From Icerya purchasi (Eukaryota; Arthropoda; Insecta; Hemiptera; Monophlebidae), in assembly GCA_039619475.1 (NCBI GenBank), contig CM077115.1, positions 490,751,352 through 490,815,351 of the forward strand: a DNA stretch of 64,000 bases, in the 5' to 3' direction. Both the position numbers and the translations under genes were made by a program. Below are positions 1 through 12,000 of the stretch, one piece after another. Within the stretch, counting starts at the first letter, position 1; each line of letters begins with the position of its first letter. A model generated the notes under the pieces. It searched no databases. It was given only the letters and a program-made list of their open reading frames with translations, and was not told the DNA's origin.

Positions 1-88
1 AAGGCGAGCCCCTTCAACGCGCTAACGATTTTACACATCGTTAATTATTCTCTCGTAATAACGAATTCGAAGCTGTTAACTTTTTCTG
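1..88 (+). CDS. ATM: ATM exon at window edge (partial, tentative)
   Basis: Frame 1 is open from base 1 to a possible donor GTTAAA at 89 and gives a hydrophobic helical segment ([14 protein letters not shown]) that suits the ATM solenoid. It ends in phase 1, which is what the acceptor at 872 needs. The donor is weak and the exon's left end is outside the window. Confidence 0.45.
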
Positions 89-3000
89 GTTAAACGTTCC
101 GCTTTTGAGAACAGAGAGCAAGAAAATGTTTATACGTATTTTTTAAAAGATACCATTTTGATTGTCAAAGAAATATCATATAATATGCGCTTACGCGGAG
201 TTCTAAAATGTATGAATAAAATTTTTAATCGAACAAGAAATAAAATAACAACTTTTTAATGGTTTATTTTGCACGTTGCTTAAATTCCGAAGTAGACTTT
301 TGTTTTTTTTTTTTTGGTATTGCTCCGTTAAGTTCTTTGTTCGATTTCGGTCACTGCTCTTGTCTTAAAAGACAACGATCATGTTAGGTAATTTTGCGTA
401 CAATGCGGGTAAGTTATGTATAGGGCGCACGTTTGAGAGTGATTGCAAATGAAGTCTAAGTATGGATATGTGTAACGGCCCACATGCAGGAGATGTGTGG
501 TTTATTATTGCTTTTTCGACGTGATTTTATTTATATCCTTATTTTTTGTTAATTTTACAATTCCCGAACCTAGAACGATTAAGGTGGAGAGTAAAGCGTT
601 TTAGTAGCCGCTTTATCTTTGCCGTCATTACTAAATTTCATCTTTTTTGATTGAAAATATTACATTTTAAAATGAATTGGAGATTTTCTAAATGAAAATT
701 TCACTCTATCAAAAAATGTCAATATAGTTATTTGAGATTTATTAAATTAACTTGTTTCCGATTGTACGTATTTAAATAGAAGTTTTCTTAATAGAGAAAC
801 GGATCTATTTGTTAATTTAGCGAGACGGCATTGTCCAGTTAATCATTTATGTTGCTTTTACTACAATATAGTCATTCCACTTGAAATACCGGTTATGGTT
901 GCTTTAGGTTCGGAATCTTTAAAAGTGTTAAACATCATATTTATTGATAACGCCGATCGAATTCACGAAAGTGTACTGAGTTTGGATCCGTTCCCGAACG
1001 ATAACGACAGTTTTTCCGCTATACGTGAAATTTATAAAATGCAACAGTCTACGCAGACGAATGGACAGACGTTAGCGCACGAAATAGAAAGATTCTTATC
1101 TGCCGGTCAAAATAAACCGCATCTATTATGCCGATTAGAAGGATTAAAGCAGCTAAAAGAACAGGTAAAATGCGTCCTTTTATTTTCAATTTATTTGAAC
1201 AGCGCTTACGAAATGTTACAATTTTTACATGTTATTGCGAGAGGTAAACGGCTGAGGAAGTTTGGTGCAACATGTAAGAATTCTATAGAAATTCTAGCAT
1301 GTCCAAAGGAATTCCATGAAGTAGTGTACAAAATTTACATTGCCCCTTGTGTTATTGGTCTAGTTTATAAAAAAGAAAGAGGCGCCTATTAGTCTGAGTT
1401 ACAATTTTAGTTCCTTGTGTAAAGTACCCATAATTTGTTTTTGAAGTGTTAAGTTAGCCGTTTGAAATCACTACTAGTATGTACTACGTAACTTTAATTA
1501 AAATTGCGATTTCGTAACGTTCGTTACGGTGCAGTTGTTAAAGTCATTTTAGTTTCAACTTTAATCGTGAAAAGAGAAATTAACATTCATTTATTTTTCA
1601 ACCATTTCCGGCTGTCTTGAATTTTAAACACTGCCGCTGCTTACCTATATGTACCAGTTGAGCATTGTGGGTAATGCAGCACGCGTGCGATTGTTTGCAT
1701 TAATAAGTGCACTTAATTTTCATCTCTTACTACGCAGATTTATTATTAGACGATTATTCGCTATCCTTCATATATTAGGCTGCCTCGAAGGTTCGAAGTG
1801 GGGGTTTCTGTGATTTTAGTCAACCCAACACTGGCCTACGGCATAAAATGTTCATAATTAGCAATTATTTCAGCGCGGTATTTTATTTGAATAGTTTCCT
1901 CTTTGTTTTCTGCGCTGAAACGGCCCATAGAAATAAGTAAAAAGTGCGAAGTGGTAAATTGCGATATTTGTGAATTTTCAATGAAGAGGTTGCTGTATTT
2001 TTCGAATTTGACCTAATAAGTTATAACATGTGATGCACTGGTGTACTCCGTCTCTTTGAATCTAATTTATTTTTTTATAACAATTTTTTTCATATTTAAA
2101 AAAACGAACGTTGGCGCATTTTTTATTGTTGAACTTCTAATATGTTTTTAAGGTTGGAAAGTATTTTAGCGTGTACGATTCAGTGAACGCGAGCGCTTAA
2201 TTGATTTTTTCTTGCTATTAAATAATATATTATTTTTGAAAACGGATTGGAAGTAATTAAAACTTTTTGTGTGCGAAATTTAATTTGGTTCCACGCATTT
2301 TCGATGTATATATTCGTACTGAATAGTGTAACAAACTAAACTTTTTGTTATTACGATAAAAAACTGCGCTTCCTAGTGATAGTGTGTTATTTTTTGCATT
2401 GCATTTCCACGTTTTAATAGATCTGTTAAGGGTTATTTTATTTACACATATATACACCAATTCTTTCTGTAACTTTTTGATGTTTACTGTCGCAGAGCAA
2501 AACACCACAAAAGGAGTAAGAAACGCATAGAGTACGAATTTATGTTAGAAAAATCATGATATGTTTTTTATAAACCAGATTAGAGAAGATGCCTTTTTAA
2601 CTGTATTATGTATGTAATATGTCGTCGCAAGAGCCTAGTAGCTAGAGCGCTTGACTTCCGTTTCGGAAATCTCGTGTTCAATCCCGGGCGATGACAGAAT
2701 ATGCGTACTAGTTAGTATACAGCAATATAAGCACACTTGGGGAACTGCATTTCTAGTATGATAAAAAGCAACTATAGTCAGTTCCAAATGCAGTCATGCG
2801 TGTTAGCGTCGCATGAATATTCAGCCGGCGAGCAATCGAATTAATCGGCCTGTCTGAGGTTTAGAAGTTTGGAGTTTGTTGGTTAAAAAAAAACACAAGC
2901 TGAATGCCTGTCTGGGTTTTAGGGGTTTGGGGCTGTATGGTTATAAAGCACAGGATAATTTGAATTTTTAAAAATTGATAACAAATTCGTAATCAGCGAC

Positions 3001-6000
3001 CTTAAAAACCCTTACATACAAATTTTTTACGAAATTGCATTATTTAATACATGTATTTATTGATGTTTTTTTGTAGGGGGTGCTTTACCCCCTTTAAGGG
3101 TGAAATTCTTAAAAATGCCGAAACACGTCAACTTAATTTTTTAAATGGATGTGTTAAAAAATGTTTTTCTTATTTTTATTATTTTATAATTCTTTATTCC
3201 ATAATTATGACCAAAAAAAGATGTTTTCACACCCTAGAAAATAGAAGATGCAACTCCACTGCTTAAATCACTGCGGATTACTTGGGCTTTGCACGAGAAA
3301 TGATTTCCATTTTGTTTCATAAAAAAATATAGAGTTGAAGACGAGATGTTTGGGAAAAATGATTTTCAGGGGTGAACTTTAGGGGTGTTCTTCACCCCTT
3401 AAAACTGCATATGAGCCGATAAAAAAAAAAAGAAGTGTCTAATATTTTTTTATACTTTACAACATGTCAAAATTTCATCAAAATCGACGTCTGATAACTC
3501 GTGCACTTTCTTTGTTAGTAATAATGAATCTCTTTATAAATTTCTCAATTCTTGCTATTTGTAAACTATTCATTATGATGACGTTTTAGTTAGGAATAAA
3601 AATAATATAAATGTTTAGTAAATATTTGTTATTAAAATTTCCTGTTTTAAATTTTTAAGAAAAATCGTAAAATTGTCGTATCTCGTTTCGCTTTATCCTC
3701 TCTGGTTCAGTTAACTTTTCATAAACGTCACATTTGTTATATCGCGGAAATAAATAAACTTGAAGTTATAAATTATTTACGAAATTTCATAATGAAAATA
3801 GCGTTGTAACGTTAATTATTAACTGCCAAAGGAACAGCATTCGAAAGTAGCTGAACTTGTAGTTAATCTACAACTCACATGATTAAAAGCAGCGTCTAAA
3901 ATAATGCATTTTAAAAGCGCCTCTCTAAATGGGATAATTTAGAATTTTCGCGGAATTAGCGGGGACATAAAAAGTACAGCACTACAAAGCCGGGGAGTCG
4001 TATCTGCAATAAATGAAATTTGTTATTTAAAAATTAAAAATTTTTGGTCGAGTACTATAAAAAGAATGATTGACCATGATTTTTTACATTAAATAGTTTT
4101 AGGGAAAAAAATGAATTAGAAAAGTTCTACTTCTTATCTATGAAAATTGTGCGTGATATTTTTTTTTGGACAAATTTTATCAATACAAATAATGCCAAGA
4201 TACTTGCTTTTCCGAAGTAATAAGGAGCGTGAGTTTTAGCAGTTGAGAATATAAAATATGACGTCGAACAGAAAGGGATAATAAACGTTCAAAGGAAAAC
4301 TGATTCATTCAGATGGCGAGCGCAATTTTGAGAGGAAGCCGAGGAAAAATAAAGACAAGGGAGAGAAAGTACATTGATGAACGGTTAGGATAAAACTTTG
4401 GAAACGAAAAAGACAAGAATTCAAAAATTTTAAAATGAATGTTTTTATCTTTGGTAATTATACCAGTATAAACAGCGGGGAGGATATATTAGAAATTTCC
4501 GTTAAGTGTTTCGCTGTATTTTTTTCAAATTTTGGGATTTTTAGGGCTCCGAGGGTTCAAATATAAACTTGTAATATCGGCTTTATTCTTTCTTTAAAAC
4601 GCTCTATTACGTTTTATGATGTGTCATTTTCAAGCTCTTACCCGTGTTATTACTCACAAGAATATAATTTTTTTTACTGTTTTTCTGTAACGGGGCTGAT
4701 TAGTTCAGTTTTAATCGATCATTTTTATATTTTATTTGGAGTTTTTTTAATTTTTGTTTTATAGTTTGATTTTCATTTTTACTTCGATGAGGAGAAATTA
4801 AAATTTTTAAATGATATTTTAGGTCTTTTTAAATTTCATATCATATATTCTGGATGGTTTTTTCGTGATTTTTGGCGCTTAGGGTAATTGATTGTCCTAA
4901 AGTTATAAAACACTGTTTTAAGGAGCATTTTAATTACGTTCTATGTTCAAAATTTGAAGTTTATAAATTAAGTCGTCCCTGAGCATTGGATTTTATTTGA
5001 TATTTTTGTCGTTTCAGAATCATGTTCTATTTAACGTTTTCTACTTTAAATGTGTACCAAAAAAACATAAAAAAAATTAAAATTTTCAAAATATTCATGA
5101 AAAGTTTTTACTGTTTTTTTGTTTTTCTTTTTCTTTGAAACTTTCTGCGAAAGTTTAATAGCAATATTCGATTTTTAAACTAACAGCCGGTCAACTGTTA
5201 TAATTAGAATTCACTTGAGTTTTTGTTAAATGTTGCGGATATTTCCATCATATGTTAATTTTACCGGAAGTACAGAGATATAGAGTTGTACCGTTGAATT
5301 TGAAGTGTCGCTTGATGGTTTCGATTAGAGCTGCAGAACCCATCGTTATAGGTCGACCTGAGTGTGGCTAATTTAGAACGTTGATTTTATTATTGTTAAA
5401 ATTCTTGAATCAATATTTCGTAATACAGATTGAAATTGTATCTTGGTCCTTTATTCTACTTATTTTTTCAACGTTTCAACTGTTTTTCTTCAGGAACAAC
5501 TTTATTTTTTTATTTATTTATTTTTTTTTTTTGTAGTAATTAATCAGCTCTTTATGTTTATTTAAATTTTTTTAAATTGTTTTTTTTTTATAATTTATTC
5601 GATTTGGTAGTTTTTTGTTCACCTTTTGTTTTATTTGCTTTTTTTCATAAATTTTGTGTAACAAAAATAAACCTTTTTCTTCCTTTTGTTTTCATTTGGC
5701 CTGGTTCTAGTTAGAGCCAAATACGGCTACCACTGTTATTTATAATCGAACTTGTTAATTTTTTTATATATATTTATATTAAGTTAAATTAGAAGTTTAA
5801 GAAGTTGCTAGAAAATTGTAAAACATTTTGCGTGATCTGATTTGACACGATGGTATAATATTGTAAACAATTTTAGTTATCTACGAGTAAATTGGAACTG
5901 AAGCAGTTGTTTCAAGATTTGAAAGAAATGCGCGGTGTTTCAAAAGATTTCCATGAAAATATTTTACACAAATTAATATGCGCGCTTGTCAAATTAACGC

Positions 6001-9000
6001 AGACTGCAAATAATGAGGTAATGCGCTTTTATTCTGAATGCCTATTTTTGTATATCATAAGTTTATTGGAAAAATTTGATTACTATAAAACAGAAAATTT
6101 ATTTATTTATATGTAATAAAATCGATATGTTTGAGAAATTGTAATTTATGATTGCGACTAAGCTACGCTTATCGAATTACTCTCTATTATATTTTTTACT
6201 TTTAAACCATATCATTTTTTTCCTTTAGTTTAGTTTGTTTTAAAATTTAAAATGAAATTTGTCTTTTCCCATTAGGTTAATTTGGAAGCAGTTTGCTGTT
6301 TGGGACAGTTAGGACTTGCAGATTTACATTCGTATGTATTACAACCAATCAAAAATCGCAAATTAAATATTTCTCCTGCGAAATCATTCATTAATAAAAT
6401 TGTTCAGTTACTTACCCAGTACGTGATTGAAGATGATATTGCTGTTATGCAAGCTTCTAGTGATGCTTTGTACGCTATTTTGGAATCACGTGAAAGAAGG
6501 AAACAGGCAGGTATGTGATTGTTATGTAGGTTATGTGGAAAAATATCTGTTTCTCTTTTAATGCCGTCCTTTTTTATCTTTTTCTTTTTTTAAAAACAGC
6601 TACCTATTTTGATTGAAATCAAATATTTAACATATTTTACTTTTATAGTGTACTAGAACTTGTTTTTTTTTTGAGGGAGGGGCGTTAACTATGCCCATTT
6701 AACTCAGACAAGTGAAATTTTTTGAAGTATCAATGTCCGGCGGTCCCCTCGAACGAAACACCACTGCCTAACCAACTATGCCGCAGTAGTTGACTTAGTG
6801 TATTGGAATTATTTGCGGTTTTGTTAACATGTCCTTTGTTAATAAAAGATTTGCAGTTTTTTGTTCGTTTTTTAAAAAAGATCCCAGTGTTGCTTGAAAA
6901 TTGTTTATATAAGGATTTTTACCGTGCAACATGGTTAATAATAATCCATTTATGATAGAGCCAAGATTTCAATTCTACCAATAATTTAATATTAGCCCGT
7001 TTATTATATTTCCGTACGAAATAAATTTTTAAGAAATTAAACTTCGATCATGGGCCTTACAAGGAAGTGATTGAAAGATATATGGTGAGTTTGGGAGCTT
7101 TTGAAAAATAAAGTACTCATAAAACGTTATCGACTGAGCAACAAGATTTTTTTAAATTCGTTTTATTTTATATTAATGACAACGGCATTCTTAGTCTGAC
7201 GCCAACATTTTTTTAACTGCCACGAAAATTTGTCTCAAAACGTGATAAGCTGTATTAGCGATGTTACGAATGTTCGAATTCGCATTATTTTTAACATTCG
7301 CATCAGCATTCGCATCAAACGATGCGAATATTTTGCGAATGTGCAAGTCGCTAATATTCTTACGAATTCCTTATTTACAATTTCGACGTTTTTGGATCCA
7401 CGGTACAAGCATAAATTATTTTATGATATTGTAAAGGACAGAGTAAATGCTGTTGTTGCACTCGCATTTAAACTGTCTAATCGAAATCGGGATTCTTCAG
7501 CTTCAACGTCTGGTACTAAAAGACCGAGGGAATCAATACACATAATACCAATGAGCTTTTTATAAGTTCTGATTGTTCTGCTAAAAGTCTCATTAGCAAT
7601 CTAGCAGGAATTTTGGAGTCCTCAAGCGAAGACGAAGACTCCGATGTAGAATCTAGGGGTAGTAGTTACACACAAGAACATGATATTAAAGCACAATTGA
7701 AGGCATATCTCAAAGAAAAATGAGCCTCCTTCGATGAAAACCTTCCGGACTGGTGGAAAACTGAATTGAAATACGTCAAGTTGTCAGATCTTGCACGCAA
7801 GTATCTGAGCGCTCCTCCAGTCAGCGTTCCGAGTGAGCAATTATTTAGTACAGCCGGCCTTATATACGAGCCACTCAGAAATCGCCTCGTGGGAGAAAAA
7901 GCAGCTAAATTACGCTATGTATAAAATATAATTTGCTACTTTTAAAATTTGATTATTAAAACAAAACTATATAATATATCGATTCTATAGAGTATATAGA
8001 TCTTTTCTATGTTTTGAGTTATTAGTACTGTACCGTATTAATGTAATTATTAATAAAAATGATTAAATAAAATAATCTGTTTTAATGACTTTCCCAAACT
8101 TCGCGAATATCGAAAATATAACATTCGTAACATCCCTACGCTGTATATATAAGAGGACAAAGCATCGACAAAATGGATTAATTTTGGGAATAATGATGTT
8201 CTGTACCAAGTAAAGAAGTGATGGAGCTGGGGGTCAGGGGTGTCCTCAGGCGGGGTTGAAGAGCCAAATTTTGTGCACACACATATAGTATGTATGTATG
8301 TATGTACGTATAGTAACAATTTTGGCTATGTAAGGAGAAATTTTTTAACGAATTTTTCGTCTCATCCGCTCTTCCCCTTTCTTGTATTAACGCGATTTCT
8401 CGGATGCCCGTGAAGAACACTCCACACGATTATTAAAAAACGTTTATTCTTACCAATTCACCAGTAACGCGAGTTTTCCTATAATGGTTAAACGGTAACT
8501 AACATTTATTCTTCAAACAAATTTAGGAAAATAAATTGCAAATGTTATTCAAATATTTTTTTAAATACGTACGGCGCGGTCCGTACAACCAAAATCGTGG
8601 CAAGCGGAAAAAATACTCGATTACAATCGAAAAAAGGTCTGAACGAAATTAATAACGCGGCCGTTACGCAATTTACCTGCAACAGTAAGAGCGATCAACG
8701 TTTTATCGGAATAAAACCATATATTTAATTCACAAGTCCTATATAGGTCTAGAGCCGGACACACGGCGCGTTCGACAGCGATACACACGATTTTCTTTTT
8801 CACGCGATACACACGGCTCGCTACCTCTAAATCGGCGCAACGCACCCATGTACCTGCAGCCCCAGACCCTACGTACGCACTATTATCTGCGATGAACCTT
8901 AACAAAGATTTCTTCTAACCCATGTCTGGCCACTCAGACATTCCTATATTATCACATAATGACCACGTATAATTCTTATTCTATTATGACTATATATGAT

Positions 9001-12000
9001 TTTTTATTTTAATATGACTACATATGATTTCTTAACATGCTACTTGATTCACACTAATGCCTGGAAATACATATTTTAATAATTCACATTTACTCAATGA
9101 ACGATATATATTATAAACATTCCATATAGCAGTCATAAAAACATATTAACACGAATTCTCATAGCACCTTCCCATACTTGCTCCCTTTGGCACTTGATGA
9201 AATACAAAGCAGAGTACAAATATTTCCTTAACAAGTCGATTTTTTCTTGTTCCGATTTATATATTATTCATGTTTCTGTTTTGTAAAGAAACATCTTGAA
9301 AACGAAGAACTATAAGTAAATGGAAATAAAAATAATTGTTTTTAATACTTTTCAATCCTTCGTGTAGCTGAGTTTATTTTTATTTTTTTACCAATTTAAG
9401 TAATTCTGTAAGAAATTTATTAATTAAGCTGAAATTAAAAATGATAAATATTTTCTATACCGTATGTCATATGTAAAAAATGGTGACCGGACAAAAGCGC
9501 ACAAGACAAAAGCGCACATGATAAAAACGCATCGGACAAAAGCGCACACGGATAAAAGCGCACACGGACAAAAACGCACATGGACAAAAGCGCACATGGA
9601 CAAAAGCGCACACGGACAAAAACGCACATGGACAAAAGCGCACATGGACAAAAGCGCACACGGATAAAAGCGCACATGGATAAAAGCGCACATGGATAAA
9701 AGCGCACACGGACTAAAGCGCACACGGATAAAACCGCACAGAGATAAAAGCGCACTCGGACAAAAGTGCACATCTATTTGCAGAACAGGAGCTAAATTAT
9801 TAATTTTTCCGTTCTCGGTAATTGCATCATTTGTGAAAAGGCAAAACTGGACAGTTGCCCCGCAAAGAATTTAAAATTCAAAAAAATTATTGGTAATCAG
9901 CGAAAACAAATTAAAAATAATACAATTTTTTGTATGATTCACTAGTCATTTTTCTGTTTTTTTTTTGTTCTTATACATATGTGTATTTGTTTGTTAATAA
10001 TCATAGTGTCTATTGACTATGACCGCTAGGAAGTTACCGTATATAAAAAATAAAATTTGTATCAATAATGTATTCAGGGGCGTCTCAAGCATGCCAAGTT
10101 GTGGGAGTGGTGCATTACCCAAAATACCGATTCATGAATTCATATAATTTAAAAATAATTCTTTTTTTATACTGTATAGCTTATATAACAAAATGTTATA
10201 TGGTGTTTTTTAATGATTTTATTTAAACTTTTACAATGCGGGTCTTTTATTTTTTACTTTTGCAGTCAAAGCTGATTTAGATCGAACTGTGAGGACTAAA
10301 AATATTTAAAAAAAAAAAATTTATTAAAAGACATCTCACCTTTTAATGCTAAGCCTATAAGACTTTGTAATAATGCTTTACTTTTTCAAACAGTGAGGGT
10401 AACTTTTATTTTACACTGTTGTATACTAACCGTTTCTTTATAAATTGTTTCAACTAGTCTGAATTTTCTTAATAATTTTTGCTTTTAAATTAGTATCGAA
10501 AAATCCGCAACTCTTTGTTAACTTGGTAAAAGTTTTCATTATATTTGACACTTCTATATCGTCAACCGTTTGTTTGCTTATTTCTTCTTCATCATTTTCA
10601 TCACTGTTGTTTATTTGACTCTTTGATCGCGGTTTCATTGCTGATTAAAACAACTGTTGCAATATTTTTGTTAACGTTTAATTATTCCTTTGATAATAAA
10701 TTTCCCGATGATCATTCTAATATTGTGAAAAACTTGAACTCTGTTTTTATTCCGCAATACTTCAAACTTTTGTATTAAGGGAATTTTACTTACTTTCATT
10801 TTAATATGATCAGAATAAAATATATAAATATAATGATTGAATGATTTAAAACTGAACAGAATTCGCTGTTAATTAAGCGGCTTCTATTGTATAATTCTTT
10901 AAATTTCTACAAGTCTGTTGTAGTGACCTAAATTGTACGATTCTTGGCCGTTGTTAAGAAGTTCGCAATTCGACCATAGTTGCAGACAAATACATAAATT
11001 AAATATATTTGCACTTCCTTGTTACTAGGTTAATATCTTGATGCAGAGGGACTAAAAACGTACACAAAAAAAATCTAAAATTTATTTCAATGATATAGTT
11101 CGGAAATTTAAATTATGGTGAAGTTGTGAAAGAGTTTCATGTAGAGTTGAGAAAAAAGACGTCAAGAACATTATGTTTGATTTACTTGTTACTTAAAATA
11201 ATCAAATTTCGTACTTTCAGCTAAAATTCATCTGCTTTTAAAATTCATTATTTTTAATTTTGCGTAACAAGGTCCGATTATATTTAATTATTATTTCTAT
11301 TATTTTCGCCCCAATATTTATATTTTTGTTTTATTTGATAATTGTATGCCAGCGCCTAAATTTAAAAGGTTGCCATATTGTCAGGATAGCGTTGGTATGT
11401 ATTTCCTTAAGGACAGTATGGCTGTCGCGGTCGGCATCAAGTAGTTTTTAGTTTTAGAGACGCGTATGTAGCGAATTGGTGTGGGTCATTGTGTGTTTTG
11501 TTTGCGGGAGAAAACGTGTCTCCTTTAGGTGTTCGAATATATAAAGCGTTGTTGTCAATTTATATATGCATATATTTGTTGTTTGTAAAAGTTATGTTCT
11601 GTTAATTTGCGTGAAAAATTAATAAGGAGTAGAATTTAGTAGATTTGTTTGTTTTTTTTATTTTCGTCGATCATCTGTTGTGTTTTTTTTTGTGTAAACA
11701 ATAAATTCGTTAGTTTAAAATTTCGGCCGACAACAGTGACTTTAATTCAAATTCTTTCCAATACTAGAAAACGTTATTTTCAATTGATAAAGTTCTTTAT
11801 AATACAATGTTAAGACTGAAAATTGTTTTAAAAAATTGAATTCGTATTTTAAAACAAATAAAGATTTTGACAGTAAAACACATGTTTATACCTTTAGTCC
11901 GCTTAAAAGAAGTTAATCTTTGATTTTATTTGTTCATTGTTTTTTGCTAAAAGTATCATGCTTAAAATCATTGGCGCACTCAAGGGGGGTGCCACGGGGC

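Noticed and set aside
9424..9874. Five overlapping open frames with repetitive peptides on both strands
   Set aside because: They arise from the 16-bp minisatellite, which keeps every frame open; not a protein-coding gene.
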